A stretch of DNA of 64,000 nucleotides from an uncultured Lachnospiraceae bacterium (GTDB lineage Bacteria; Bacillota; Clostridia; Lachnospirales; Lachnospiraceae): NCBI GenBank assembly GCA_947650155.1, contig CANSUS010000014.1, positions 1 to 64,000 of the forward strand, read 5' to 3'. Position 1 is the stretch's first letter. Each line of letters starts with the position of its first letter. This document shows, piece by piece, positions 25,294 to 35,274 of this stretch. Position numbers and translations under genes: made by a program. The notes under the pieces are model-generated. The model was not told where the DNA came from, did not search any database, and was given only the letters and a program-made list of their open reading frames with translations.

Positions 25294-26142
25294 ATGAATG
25301 CAGCATTAAAAATAAAAAGGTATGTTCTTGTCTTTTTAAAATATTTTTCATTGGTGTTCTTTTCCTTTGTGGCAGTGCTTCCGGTTGTATCCTGTGTGGT
25401 TACGGCATTTAAAACGGATGCGGAATATGCGTCTACCAATGTTATGACAATGCCGGAAAACTGGTTGAACTTTCAGAATTTTGTAAATGCGTTTACAAGA
25501 GCCAACATGGGAAGGGCGTTTATTAATTCAGGTATCGTACTGGTGTGCGTACTGTTTGGCTCTATCATGGTAGGAACCATGCTTGCCTACGTGCTGAACC
25601 GTTTTCAGTTCCCGGGAAACGGGCTGATCAGAAATTTGTTTTTGTTTGCAACGCTGCTTCCGGGAATTGCGATGCAGGTATCAACTTATGCAATTATGAA
25701 AAATTTAGGCTTTATTAATCATTTATATGGTTATATAATAATGATGATGGGTACGGATGTTATTGCGATTTACATATTTATTCAGTTTTTTGAAAATATT
25801 TCCGTTTCCCTTGATGAATCGGCATATATGGATGGTGCATCCTATTTTACAATTTTTTTCAGAATCCTGCTTCCGCTTTTGAAGCCGGCGATTATTACGA
25901 CAATGATCTTAAAAGGCGTTGGCACGTATAATGAATACTATGCGGCAAATTTGTACCTGCAGGATAAGACAAAGTGGGTAACAGTGGCAACATCTTTATA
26001 TACCTTTACAGGACCGCTTGGAAACCAGTATAACCTGATTTGCGCGGGACTGATCGTTTCTCTTCTGCCTGCCCTGATTATTTTCATCTTATGTCAGAAG
26101 CAGATTTACAGTGGTCTTACAATGGGCGCAGTGAAGGGGTAA
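25294..26142 (+). CDS. Sugar ABC transporter permease (MalG/UgpE type)
   Basis: 282 residues and six predicted helices, with EAA loop DESAYMDGASYFTIFFRILLP and the typical N-terminal sequence VLPVVSCVVTAFKTDAE. It follows its partner permease by one base, so the two are translationally coupled. It imports the sugar captured by the lipoprotein at 22704-24185. Confidence 0.93.
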   Translation: MNAALKIKRYVLVFLKYFSLVFFSFVAVLPVVSCVVTAFKTDAEYASTNVMTMPENWLNFQNFVNAFTRANMGRAFINSGIVLVCVLFGSIMVGTMLAYVLNRFQFPGNGLIRNLFLFATLLPGIAMQVSTYAIMKNLGFINHLYGYIIMMMGTDVIAIYIFIQFFENISVSLDESAYMDGASYFTIFFRILLPLLKPAIITTMILKGVGTYNEYYAANLYLQDKTKWVTVATSLYTFTGPLGNQYNLICAGLIVSLLPALIIFILCQKQIYSGLTMGAVKG

Positions 26143-26178
26143 AGCAAAAATGAAATAGAAGAAATGAGGGTAAGCAAG

Positions 26179-27342
26179 ATGGTAAATGAAGTGCGCAGAC
26201 ATTTGACAGAGTGTATTATTCCTTTTTGGAAAGGATTGAGGGACAATGAGCATGGCGGATATTATGGTTTCATGGGGTATGACCTTGAAGTGGATAAAAA
26301 GGCGGTAAAGGGATGTATCCTGAACAGCAGAATTACCTGGTTTTTCTCAAATGCTTATACAATACTGAAGGATAAAAGTCTGCTTGCGGAAGCAGAACAT
26401 GGCTTTCAGTTTATGCGTGATTACTGCATGGATAAAGAATACGGAGGAATTTACTGGTCGGTAAAGTATGACGGCACACCGGAAGAGACTTTGAAGCACA
26501 CTTACAATCAGGCATTTGCCATCTATGCGCTCTCATCTTATTATGAGGCTTCGGGGGATAAAGAGGCGCTGGATATGGCGTTTTCACTGTTTGATATTAT
26601 CGAGACAAAATGCAGGGATGAGGTCGGATATTTGGAGGCATTCTCCAGATATTTTGAAGAAATCGATAATGAGAAACTATCCGAAAACGGCGTAATGGCG
26701 GAAAAGACGATGAATACACTTCTGCATGTATTTGAAGCTTACACGGAGTTGTATCGTGTAAGTCGTGAGGACAGGGTTAAGGAGCGTCTGCACAGCATTT
26801 TGGACAGCTTTGCAGCACAGGTATATAATCCGGAACTGCACAGGCAGGAAGTGTTTTTTGATAAAAATATGAACAGTATTCTTGATCTTCATTCTTATGG
26901 ACATGATATTGAGACAGCATGGCTTATTGACCGCGGTGTGGAGATACTTGGTGAAGAAGAATATGAACGGAAAATGAGTCCGATCACAAAAGATCTGACT
27001 AATCAGATCTATCATATTGCATTTGACGGGCATTCTCTCAGCAATGAATGTGAAAAAGGGGTTGTAGATACACACCGTATATGGTGGGTGCAGGCAGAGA
27101 CAGTAGTGGGATTTTTGAATGGTTATGAAAAAACGCCTGAAAGAAAAGAATATTATGAAGCAGCAAAGTCGGTATGGAATTATATCAAAGAATTTATGCT
27201 CGATAAGCGTAAAGGTTCGGAATGGTATTGGCGTGTGGACGAAAAGGGAAGACCGGATGAAGATAAGCCGATTGTCGAGCCGTGGAAATGTCCGTATCAT
27301 AACGGAAGAATGTGCTTGGAAGTGATCAGGAGAGAAGCCTGA
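26179..27342 (+). CDS. Mannobiose/cellobiose 2-epimerase (AGE superfamily)
   Basis: 387 residues from ATG 26179 (AGGG 8 bases upstream; ATG 26164 is the alternative). It is an (alpha/alpha)6-barrel protein of the N-acylglucosamine 2-epimerase superfamily. Conserved pieces include NSRITWFFSNAY, HTYNQAFAIYALSSYYEASG, KTMNTLLHVFEAYTELYRV, YGHDIETAWLID and WWVQAETVVGF, which hold the catalytic histidines. With the GH130 gene next door, the likely reaction is conversion of beta-1,4-mannobiose to mannosyl-glucose, as in the Bacteroides and Roseburia mannan pathways. Activity on cellobiose cannot be excluded. Cytoplasmic. Confidence 0.88.
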   Translation: MVNEVRRHLTECIIPFWKGLRDNEHGGYYGFMGYDLEVDKKAVKGCILNSRITWFFSNAYTILKDKSLLAEAEHGFQFMRDYCMDKEYGGIYWSVKYDGTPEETLKHTYNQAFAIYALSSYYEASGDKEALDMAFSLFDIIETKCRDEVGYLEAFSRYFEEIDNEKLSENGVMAEKTMNTLLHVFEAYTELYRVSREDRVKERLHSILDSFAAQVYNPELHRQEVFFDKNMNSILDLHSYGHDIETAWLIDRGVEILGEEEYERKMSPITKDLTNQIYHIAFDGHSLSNECEKGVVDTHRIWWVQAETVVGFLNGYEKTPERKEYYEAAKSVWNYIKEFMLDKRKGSEWYWRVDEKGRPDEDKPIVEPWKCPYHNGRMCLEVIRREA

Positions 27343-27395
27343 AAGAGTGAAAAGATGCTCACTCGGATCAATTCATGGGATAAGTGGAGGTTAAG

Positions 27396-28565
27396 ATGGT
27401 GTGTAAAAAATATGAAGAAGAATTGAAAAAATATGAAGAACTGATCAACCGTAAGAATGAGATTGCAGAAGACTATAATGGAATTTATGACCGCTATAAG
27501 TATCCGGTACTTACGAGGGAACATATTCCGCTCTTCTGGAAATATGATTTAAATCCCGAGACAAATCCGTTTTTCATGGAGAGACTTGGAATCAATGCAG
27601 TGATGAATTCAGGCGCAATCTATTTAAATGGAAAGTATTATCTTGTTGCAAGAATCGAGGGAAACGACAGGAAGTCTTTCTTTGGCGTAGCGGAAAGTGA
27701 TAATGGCGTAGACGGTTTCCGTTTTTGGGATTATCCGGTTTTACTGCCCGATACATGCCCGGAAGAGACAAATGTATACGATATGCGGCTTACAAAACAT
27801 GAGGATGGCTATATTTATGGCGTATTCTGTTCGGAAAGTAAGGATACAAGCGTAAATGATCTTTCAGCAGCAGTGGCAGCGGCGGGCATTGTAAGGACAA
27901 AAGATTTAAAGACGTGGGAACGTCTGGATAATCTGAAGACACTGCGCTCGCCTCAACAGAGAAATGTGGTCCTGCATCCTGAATTCGTGAATGGGAAATA
28001 TGCATTTTATACAAGGCCGATGGATGATTTTATTGATACCGGTTCCGGTGGAGGGGTTGGTTTTGGCCTTTGCGACGATATTGAACATGCAGTGATTGAT
28101 GAAGAAGTTATGACAAGCAAAAGAAAATATCATACGATCACGGAAGCCAAAAACGGCGCCGGCGCAACACCGATTAAGACGGATAAGGGCTGGATACATA
28201 TCGCCCACGGCGTAAGAAATACGGCGGCAGGTTTACGGTATGTCATCTATGCTTTTGCCACGGACTTAAACGATCCTTCCCGGGTAATTGCAGAACCTTC
28301 GGGAATGTTAATAGGACCAAGAGGATGGGAAAGAGTCGGGGATGTGTCTAATGTAGTGTTTACAAACGGAGCCATTGTAAATGAAAAAGAAGAAGTATTC
28401 ATTTATTATGCTTCCAGTGATACAAGGATGCATGTGGCAGCGACTACAATTGAGAAGTTAAAGGATTATGTATTCAATACGCCGGAAGATCCGCTTCGTT
28501 CTGTGAAATGTGTGGAGCAGCGTATAGAATTGATCAGAAAGAATTTAGAATTTTTGAATAAATGA
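27396..28565 (+). CDS. 4-O-beta-mannosyl-glucose phosphorylase, GH130 subfamily 1
   Basis: 389 residues from ATG 27396; GTGGAGG directly ahead serves as ribosome site, so the GTG at 27384 is not the start. It is a five-bladed beta-propeller phosphorylase with [13 protein letters not shown] containing the catalytic Asp. It also has [19 protein letters not shown] and [11 protein letters not shown], phosphate- and sugar-binding stretches of the subfamily. It should split mannosyl-glucose with phosphate into mannose-1-phosphate and glucose, directly after the 2-epimerase. The N-terminal helix is longer than in subfamily 2. The operon ends at the terminator at 28661-28693. Confidence 0.9.
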   Translation: MVCKKYEEELKKYEELINRKNEIAEDYNGIYDRYKYPVLTREHIPLFWKYDLNPETNPFFMERLGINAVMNSGAIYLNGKYYLVARIEGNDRKSFFGVAESDNGVDGFRFWDYPVLLPDTCPEETNVYDMRLTKHEDGYIYGVFCSESKDTSVNDLSAAVAAAGIVRTKDLKTWERLDNLKTLRSPQQRNVVLHPEFVNGKYAFYTRPMDDFIDTGSGGGVGFGLCDDIEHAVIDEEVMTSKRKYHTITEAKNGAGATPIKTDKGWIHIAHGVRNTAAGLRYVIYAFATDLNDPSRVIAEPSGMLIGPRGWERVGDVSNVVFTNGAIVNEKEEVFIYYASSDTRMHVAATTIEKLKDYVFNTPEDPLRSVKCVEQRIELIRKNLEFLNK

Positions 28566-28660
28566 GTGCCAGGAATACAGGGCAAACCGAAAAAAATTAA
28601 GTTAAAAAGTTTATAAATTAACAAGAATAAATAGTTAAGTAACGAAAAAAAACGAAAAGA

Positions 28661-28693
28661 AAGCGGTCGAGAGTATAAATCGGCCGCTTTTTT
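28661..28693 (+). terminator. terminator of the first importer/epimerase/GH130 operon
   Basis: A 10-bp stem, AAGCGGTCGA/TCGGCCGCTT (one G-T pair), followed by six Ts. Confidence 0.8.
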
Positions 28694-29043
28694 GGCGTGA
28701 AACGTCGATAAATTAAATTTAAGTGCTTATTAAGTAAAAAATTAGTCAGCAATTTTGTTCAATATGTACGAAATTAGATAAATTAGTTAATTAATCTTGT
28801 AAAAATGCATAGGTATATAGTAAAATAAGTATACAACTTTTAAAAAAGTATAATCTGTCAGTAAAAAAATTATGAAATCAGCAATCCAAAAGTTAAGTTA
28901 CAAATTGATATAAATTTGAAAAAGTAAATTAAAATGATTATATGAAATATGAAAATTAAAGTTAAGAACATTTGTTAAGTTAAAAGTAAAGTCCACAGAA
29001 AATGAAGAGAACACAATGCAATCATAGGAGCAACGCATATTAT

Positions 29044-29071
29044 GATGTCTGTTAAGACAGACAGACGGGAG
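29044..29071 (+). promoter_or_regulatory. leader hairpin ahead of the GH26 ribosome site
   Basis: GTCTGT-TAAG-ACAGAC followed by AGACGGGAG and the ATG at 29077. Relative to the other copies, two stem pairs are changed on both sides (C-G to T-A), which is compensatory. Confidence 0.6.
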
Positions 29072-29076
29072 AGGTT

Positions 29077-30579
29077 ATGAAAAGAAAACAGATTGGCAGA
29101 CTATTATCCTTAACAGTTGCCGTGGCGGCTGCACTGACAGCCTGCTCGGGAGGAGAAAGCGGCGAACAGCAGCAGGCGGAACCGGAAGCAAAGGTCATAG
29201 GAACCTGGCAGGCGGAAGAAGCAAAGCTTACCGGTAATGTGAAAGTAGAGAGCAGTAAGAGCGGTTTTACGGGAGAAGGGTATATTACAGGCTTACAGAA
29301 TGACGGGGACGGATGCCTGTTCACAATTGAAATTGCGGAAGCGGGATTTTATGATCTGAATTTTGTCAGTGCAAGCGAGGGCGGTTATAAAGAAAATTTT
29401 ATAAAGGTGGATGGAACGGACGCAGGGACGATTATAAATGAAGATACGGAATTTTCAGATGCTGCGGTAAGGCGGATTTATCTGGAAGCCGGAACCCACG
29501 AGGTAGAGGTTGTGAAAAGCTGGGGATGGATCAGTATTGACAGTCTTGTAGTAAAGGAAGCGCAGGAACTTGGTCAGGACATCTATGAAGTGTCACGCGA
29601 GCTTGTAAATAAAAATGCGGATGAATGCGCAAAAAGGCTGTTCAGTTATATGTGCGATATATACGGGAAAGATTTTCTTTCCGGACAATACTGTGACAGC
29701 GGGCAGTTCGGACATGAAAACGCCTGTATCTGGAAAGTAACAGACGGTAAATATCCGGCGGTGCTGGGACTGGATTTTATTGAATACTCTCCTTCCAGAG
29801 TGGCAAAAGGCAGCAGCAGCAATGCAACGGAGTATGCAAAAGAATTTTGGGAAAATGGCGGCATTGTGACGTTCTGCTGGCATTGGAACGCACCGGAAAA
29901 ATACTTGACGGGAACCTGGTACAGCGGTTTTTATAAAGAACATACCAATATTGATCTGGATGCAATCATGAACGGACAGGATGAAGAGGGCTTGGAACTT
30001 CTTATATCGGATATGGATGTGATTGCGGAGCAGCTTAAGATCCTGAGAGAAGCCGGTGTTCCGGTACTGTGGAGACCGTTACATGAAGCGGGCGGCGGCT
30101 GGTTCTGGTGGGGAAATTGTGAACCGGAATCTTACATAAAACTTTATCAGTTGATGTATGACCGTTTTACGAATGAACATCAGCTGAATAATCTGATCTG
30201 GATATGGAACGGACAAGACGGAGACTGGTATCCGGGCGATGAATATGTGGATATCATCGGGGAAGATATCTATCCGGGCGAAAGGGTATATACCTCCCAG
30301 ATAGACCGGTATATGAAGGCTCTTGATTATACGGATGCAAAGAAAATGATTGTGCTTTCGGAAAACGGCTGCCTGTTCGATCCTGATCTGGCAATACGGG
30401 ATGGCGCAATGTGGGGATTTTTTGCAACATGGGGCGGAGAATTTGTATCAGTCAATAAAAACCTGAATGTTTATTCTGAAACTTATACCGAAGAATCCAT
30501 GTTAAAGAAGGTTTATGAACATGAACATGTTATCACGCTGGATGAACTGCCGGATCTGAAAACTTATCCGATTGAATAG
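29077..30579 (+). CDS. Endo-beta-1,4-mannanase lipoprotein, CBM35-like + GH26
   Basis: 500 residues. The signal peptide ends in lipobox LTAC (Cys near 23), so the enzyme is anchored to the outer face of the membrane. Residues 40-165 are a CBM35-like sandwich (TWQAEEAKLTG, ending SWGWISIDSLVVKE). Residues 175-495 are a GH26 barrel with VPVLWRPLHEAGGGWFWWG (acid/base Glu near 336) and IVLSENG (nucleophile Glu near 428). It cuts the mannan backbone outside the cell to feed the importers. It is the only clear secreted endo-mannanase here and follows a long control region, so it may start the 29-46 kb transcript. Confidence 0.93.
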   Translation: MKRKQIGRLLSLTVAVAAALTACSGGESGEQQQAEPEAKVIGTWQAEEAKLTGNVKVESSKSGFTGEGYITGLQNDGDGCLFTIEIAEAGFYDLNFVSASEGGYKENFIKVDGTDAGTIINEDTEFSDAAVRRIYLEAGTHEVEVVKSWGWISIDSLVVKEAQELGQDIYEVSRELVNKNADECAKRLFSYMCDIYGKDFLSGQYCDSGQFGHENACIWKVTDGKYPAVLGLDFIEYSPSRVAKGSSSNATEYAKEFWENGGIVTFCWHWNAPEKYLTGTWYSGFYKEHTNIDLDAIMNGQDEEGLELLISDMDVIAEQLKILREAGVPVLWRPLHEAGGGWFWWGNCEPESYIKLYQLMYDRFTNEHQLNNLIWIWNGQDGDWYPGDEYVDIIGEDIYPGERVYTSQIDRYMKALDYTDAKKMIVLSENGCLFDPDLAIRDGAMWGFFATWGGEFVSVNKNLNVYSETYTEESMLKKVYEHEHVITLDELPDLKTYPIE

Positions 30580-30642
30580 TAAGAAGTTTTTACGAAGTTG
30601 ATTTTAGATCGGAAAGTTTTTGAAAGGAGTGTGGTGATAAAT

Positions 30643-31284
30643 ATGGGACGATTATTTCATATGGATAGTCCTTTGATGGTGTTTTTTAATAAGGCGGGAG
30701 AGCTGATTCTTTTAAATATATGCTGGCTCATAGGCTGTATCCCGATTATTACGATAGGAACTTCGACAACGGCGCTTTATTATGCAATAGCAAAAAGCGT
30801 AAGAAAAGATACGGGATATCCTGTAGAAGAATTTTTTTCAGCCTATAAAAGAAATCTGAAACGGGGAATTGCAGCGACGCTGATTCTTATGGCACTGACA
30901 TTTATTTTGTATATCAACAGAGAGATTGCAGCAAATACAAAGGAAGCGGTGGGAATAACGGGAGTTGCCGCATATGACGGGATATTTCTGGTGGCGGCCG
31001 GAATTATGGTATATCTGTTTCCGGTATTATCCAGATTTTCCTTCAAACTGAAGGAAGGATTTAAGCTTTCCTTCGTAATGGCAGTCCGGTATCTGCCGGT
31101 TACGGTTCTGATTGTTGCGGCGACAGTACTGCTTTTCACTTTTTGGGCTTATTTTTTGCCGATGCCCCTTATATTGGTGCTTCCGGCAGCGTGGTATTTT
31201 GCAGTATCTTTCTTTATGGAGAAAGCGCTTCTCCGGTATATGCCAAAACCGGAAGAAGGAGATAGGAATTGGTATTATAGTTAA
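30643..31284 (+). CDS. YesL-family (DUF624) membrane protein
   Basis: 213 residues from ATG 30643, chosen because MGRLFHMDSPLM is the conserved start of the family. Five or six hydrophobic helices follow, with WLIGCIPIITIGTSTTALYYA near the N-terminus. YesL proteins are encoded beside carbohydrate ABC importers and polysaccharide lyases or hydrolases in Bacillus and clostridia. Their role is unknown; help in permease assembly or signalling has been suggested by context only. Confidence 0.85.
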   Translation: MGRLFHMDSPLMVFFNKAGELILLNICWLIGCIPIITIGTSTTALYYAIAKSVRKDTGYPVEEFFSAYKRNLKRGIAATLILMALTFILYINREIAANTKEAVGITGVAAYDGIFLVAAGIMVYLFPVLSRFSFKLKEGFKLSFVMAVRYLPVTVLIVAATVLLFTFWAYFLPMPLILVLPAAWYFAVSFFMEKALLRYMPKPEEGDRNWYYS

Positions 31285-31329
31285 AAAGCTGTATTGCAGA
31301 AAGTTTGCAATATGCGGAAAGAGGTATCG

Positions 31330-34323
31330 ATGAAAAAGAGAAAGACAGGAAAGAGAGTTTTAGCACTTGTGCTGACGGCGGTATTACTCGCCGGAATATG
31401 TCCTTTGTATCCGTTAGAGTCGAATGCCATGACCGTGATGTCAGAGGAAGAATTCAAGGAACTTTTAGGGACTTATACGCTTGGGGAAGGCGTTCCGCTT
31501 TACAAAGAGTATCAGGCAGATAAGGATGGAAACATTCCGGGCCAGACGATAGAAGTGGATGCCGGTGATTTCAGCAGATATGAAGAGAACGGGGCGCAGA
31601 CGGCGCCGCAGACTTTTGAAAACTACGAAGGTATGGAAGGAACCAGCGTTCTTACCGCAGAAAACGGTTTGATCGAATATGATATCGATGTGGCGGAAAG
31701 CGGATGGTACGATTTGTCTGTTGTCTATTATCCGATTGAAGGAAAGAGCTCTGAGATCCAGAGAGGATTTTTTGTAGATGGCGAACTTCCCTACAGAGAG
31801 CTTGCAGACGTAGAGTTTTCAAGGGTCTGGAAAATTGATGTGGATGATAAAGTAACAGATGGAAACGGCATCGAAGTAAAGGCGTGGGAATCAGACAATC
31901 AGGGGAACGATATGAAACCGTCAATGGTAGAGATTCCTGAATGGGTAACGACTTCTCTGTACGACAGCGACGGGTATGTGTTAGATAACCTTGCGCTGTA
32001 TCTGGAAAAAGGAGAGCATACCATTACCATAGTATCCAGAAAAGAACCCATGCTGCTCAGGAAGATTATTTTAGGTGCAGATGAGAAGGTAGATTCTTAT
32101 GATACGGTAAAAGCAGGATGGGATGCACAGGGAGCGAAAGCGACAAGCGGACACATGATCCGTATTGAGGCGGAAAATGTAATAAAGACTTCTTCACAGA
32201 TGCTCTATCCGCAGCAGGATCAGTCTTCACCGACCGTATATCCGTCCAGTGCAAAAGAACTTTTGAATAACAGTATCGGCGGTAACTCATGGAGACTTTC
32301 GGGACAGTGGATGGAATGGGAATTTGATGTGCCTGAAAGCGGTTATTATAATATTTCGCTGTATGCAAAACAGAATTTTACAAGAGGTATTTATGTTTCC
32401 AGAAAGATTTTCATTGATGGGAAGGTGCCTTTTGAAGAATTTAACGATTATGGTTTTACCTATGAACAGAGCTGGAGAGAAGACACTCTTTCTGATGAAA
32501 ACGGAACTCCTTATGAGATCTATCTGGAAGAAGGAAAGCATACGCTGCGCATGCAGGTAGTGCTTGGCGAATTTTCAGAGATTGTCAGTGAAGTACAGGA
32601 ATGTGTGGAAGAGCTGAATGCTATTTATCGTAAGGTAATCCGTATCACCGGCGTAAGCCCTGACAGTTACCGTGACTATGAGATTACAGCAAGCCTTCCG
32701 GGCCTTGAACAGGAAATGACTGTGGTCAGGGATAAATTGGATCATGCAATCGACAGTCTGCGCGCAGCGGCGGGAGGAAGCAGTGATAAGGAAACGGTTC
32801 TGATCACTATGAGGGATCAGTTAAACGATCTGATTGAGGATCAGGAATACTTTGTAAAGGTCATCTCCACTTTCCGAATTAATATCAGAGCAACCGGTAC
32901 ATGGATTACACAGGTTATCGCACAGCCTTTACAGTTAGACCGTATTTACATTACTTCGCCGGATACAAAAACGGATGTGAAGAATGCGTCTTTCTTCGCG
33001 AAAGCGGGGTATGAATTTAAGAGATTATACTATTCTTTCGTAATCGACTACAACCAGATTGGCAACGTGGCGGAAGAGGGCAATGAAAATCCGACGATTA
33101 CGCTTTGGGTAGGAACCGGACGTGACCAGGCAAATGTTATTAAATCTTTGATCGATGAAAGCTTTACGTCCGATACAGGAATCAACGTCAATGTACAGCT
33201 TGTTGATATGAACACGCTTCTTCGTGCGGAACTTGCGGGAGAAGGCCCGGACGTGGCGATACAGGTAGCAAATACCAACGGTATTGCGGGTGCGGTGTTA
33301 AATACAGGAAATGATACGCCTGTCAATTATGGTCTGAGAAATGCCGTACTGGATCTGACGCAGTTCGACGACTGGCAGGAAGTCACTTCAAGATTTTACG
33401 AAAGCTCGCTGACGGCATTTACCTTTGACGGTGCGGTATATGCGCTGCCGGAAACGCAGACATTCCCGGTTATGTTCTATAGAAAGGACATTCTGGCAGA
33501 GGTTGGTCTTGAGATCCCGCAGACATGGGATGAAGTAAAAGTGGCTATGACAGTGCTTGCAAAAAATCAGATGGAATTTGCGATGCTGCCCAGTGAACAG
33601 ATTTTTGCAATGCTTCTGTATCAGAATGGCGGAGAATATTACACAGAGGGCGGCAAGGCGTCTGCATTGGATTCTGACATTGCAATCAGTACCTTTAAAG
33701 AATATTGTGAATATTACACGGATTACGGTCTTGATACGGTAACCAGCGCGGAAGAGCGGTTCCGTACCGGTGAAGCGCCGATTATGATAGCGGATTATAC
33801 CGTGTACAATAATTTACAGGTTTCCGCACCGGATATTAAGGGCGTATGGGATTTTGCACCGGTTCCGGGTGTGGTGAAAGAGGATGGAACGATTGACCGT
33901 TCCGTAGGATGTACGGGACTTGCAAGTATCATTATGTCGGATACGGAATATCCCGAAGAGTGTTGGGAGTTCCTAAAATGGTGGACATCGGCTGACGTAC
34001 AGATTTTATTTGACAGGGAACTGGAAAGTCTGATGGGTTCCGCAGCGCGTGTTGCAACAGCCAATCAGGAAGCCTTTGAAAGCCTGCCGTGGCCGGTAGA
34101 AACTTATGAAGTGCTTGCAGAACAGTTTAAATGGGTAAAAGGAATCCCTCAGGTTCCGGGCGGATATTATTCATGGCGTAACGTAAATAATGCATTCTAC
34201 ACAGTAACGACAGATAAGGATACGGCAACGCCCAGAGAACAGTTGATGGATAAGGTTATTTATATTAATGATGAGATTAATTACAAGAGGAAAGAATTTG
34301 GTCTGCCTCTTGCAGAAGATTAA
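31330..34323 (+). CDS. Very large extracellular solute-binding protein with N-terminal carbohydrate-binding-like modules
   Basis: 997 residues from ATG 31330 (AAGAGGT ahead). It has a signal peptide without a proper lipobox (the Cys in AGIC is preceded by Ile), probably cut after ESNA. Two beta-sandwich regions (about 55-255 and 275-430) share ESGWYDLSVVYYP / ESGYYNISLYAKQ and FFVDGELPY / IFIDGKVPF, like CBM35/PA14-type modules. A helical segment (430-560) follows. Residues 590-985 are a family 1 binding domain starting NPTITLWVGTGRDQ, with YALPETQTFPVMFYRKD. Usual binding proteins are 400-500 residues, so this one is more than double. It is probably retained at the surface by complex formation. 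The two permeases follow directly. Confidence 0.88.
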   Translation: MKKRKTGKRVLALVLTAVLLAGICPLYPLESNAMTVMSEEEFKELLGTYTLGEGVPLYKEYQADKDGNIPGQTIEVDAGDFSRYEENGAQTAPQTFENYEGMEGTSVLTAENGLIEYDIDVAESGWYDLSVVYYPIEGKSSEIQRGFFVDGELPYRELADVEFSRVWKIDVDDKVTDGNGIEVKAWESDNQGNDMKPSMVEIPEWVTTSLYDSDGYVLDNLALYLEKGEHTITIVSRKEPMLLRKIILGADEKVDSYDTVKAGWDAQGAKATSGHMIRIEAENVIKTSSQMLYPQQDQSSPTVYPSSAKELLNNSIGGNSWRLSGQWMEWEFDVPESGYYNISLYAKQNFTRGIYVSRKIFIDGKVPFEEFNDYGFTYEQSWREDTLSDENGTPYEIYLEEGKHTLRMQVVLGEFSEIVSEVQECVEELNAIYRKVIRITGVSPDSYRDYEITASLPGLEQEMTVVRDKLDHAIDSLRAAAGGSSDKETVLITMRDQLNDLIEDQEYFVKVISTFRINIRATGTWITQVIAQPLQLDRIYITSPDTKTDVKNASFFAKAGYEFKRLYYSFVIDYNQIGNVAEEGNENPTITLWVGTGRDQANVIKSLIDESFTSDTGINVNVQLVDMNTLLRAELAGEGPDVAIQVANTNGIAGAVLNTGNDTPVNYGLRNAVLDLTQFDDWQEVTSRFYESSLTAFTFDGAVYALPETQTFPVMFYRKDILAEVGLEIPQTWDEVKVAMTVLAKNQMEFAMLPSEQIFAMLLYQNGGEYYTEGGKASALDSDIAISTFKEYCEYYTDYGLDTVTSAEERFRTGEAPIMIADYTVYNNLQVSAPDIKGVWDFAPVPGVVKEDGTIDRSVGCTGLASIIMSDTEYPEECWEFLKWWTSADVQILFDRELESLMGSAARVATANQEAFESLPWPVETYEVLAEQFKWVKGIPQVPGGYYSWRNVNNAFYTVTTDKDTATPREQLMDKVIYINDEINYKRKEFGLPLAED

Positions 34324-34341
34324 GAGTAGGAGGAGAAGGCT

Positions 34342-35274
34342 ATGGCATCAAGTGAAAATCTGTCGGATATAGCGAAAAGACAGAAAAAATTAGGGTATCA
34401 GATCAAAAAGAACCGCTCCTGCTATATTATGCTGGCGCCGTATTTCATTTTATTCTTCATTTTTACGGTGCTTCCGGTAATTATTTCCATAGGATTGTCT
34501 TTTACTTACTTTAACATGTTGGAAATGCCGCGGTTTACAGGGTGGGCAAATTACATAAGATTGTTTTTGGAAGATGATATCTTCCTGATCGCATTAAAGA
34601 ATACTTTATTATTTGCAGTGATAACAGGACCGGTCAGTTATATGCTGTGTCTGCTGTTTGCGTGGATTATCAATGAGTTTTCAGGAAAATTCAGAGCTTT
34701 CCTTACTTTGATTTTTTATGCGCCAAGTATTTGCGGTAATGCATACATGGTATGGAGCCTGATTTTATCCGGCGACCGTTATGGTTATCTGAATGGTATT
34801 TTATTAAAACTGGGTATCATCGACGAACACATCCTCTGGATGCAGACGGAAAAATATATTTTACCGATGCTGATTGTCGTGCAGTTGTGGTTATCGTTAG
34901 GAACCGGTTTCCTTTCCTTTATTGCAGGTCTTCAGACGGTGGATAAGAGCCTTTATGAAGCGGCAGCTTTGGATGGAGTAAAGAACCGCTGGCAGGAACT
35001 TTGGTATGTAACGCTTCCGTCCATGAAACCGCAGTTAATGTTCGGCGCGGTAATGCAGATTACGCAGTCCTTTGCGGTGGCGGATATTTCCATACAGCTT
35101 GCAGGCAATCCGTCTATCAACTATGCAGGTGCAACAGTGGTAACCCATCTTTTGGATTATGGTTCCACACGTTTTGATATGGGTTATGCGTCAGCCATTG
35201 CGACAGTGCTGTTCCTGCTTATGGTAGGAACCAATAAATTAGTACAGAAAGTACTTAGAAGGGTGGGTGAATAA
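34342..35274 (+). CDS. Sugar ABC transporter permease (MalF type), second importer
   Basis: 310 residues and six helices, with EAA loop EAAALDGVKNRWQELWYVTLP. Its stop codon shares a base with the ATG of the next permease (TAATG), so they are coupled. AGGAGGAGA is the ribosome site. It works with the large binding protein just upstream. Confidence 0.93.
   Translation: MASSENLSDIAKRQKKLGYQIKKNRSCYIMLAPYFILFFIFTVLPVIISIGLSFTYFNMLEMPRFTGWANYIRLFLEDDIFLIALKNTLLFAVITGPVSYMLCLLFAWIINEFSGKFRAFLTLIFYAPSICGNAYMVWSLILSGDRYGYLNGILLKLGIIDEHILWMQTEKYILPMLIVVQLWLSLGTGFLSFIAGLQTVDKSLYEAAALDGVKNRWQELWYVTLPSMKPQLMFGAVMQITQSFAVADISIQLAGNPSINYAGATVVTHLLDYGSTRFDMGYASAIATVLFLLMVGTNKLVQKVLRRVGE

Larger units (their letters stand above)
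28566..29076. other. AT-rich intergenic region upstream of the mannanase gene
   Basis: 510 bases without a gene. After the terminator (28661-28693) the sequence is very AT-rich and repeats the word TTAAGT(T/A)A: 28597, 28635, 28727, 28893 and 28975 are clear, with weaker versions at 28719 and 28962. It must hold the promoter of the GH26 gene; TATAAT at 28850 is a candidate -10 but lacks a good -35. Confidence 0.5.
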
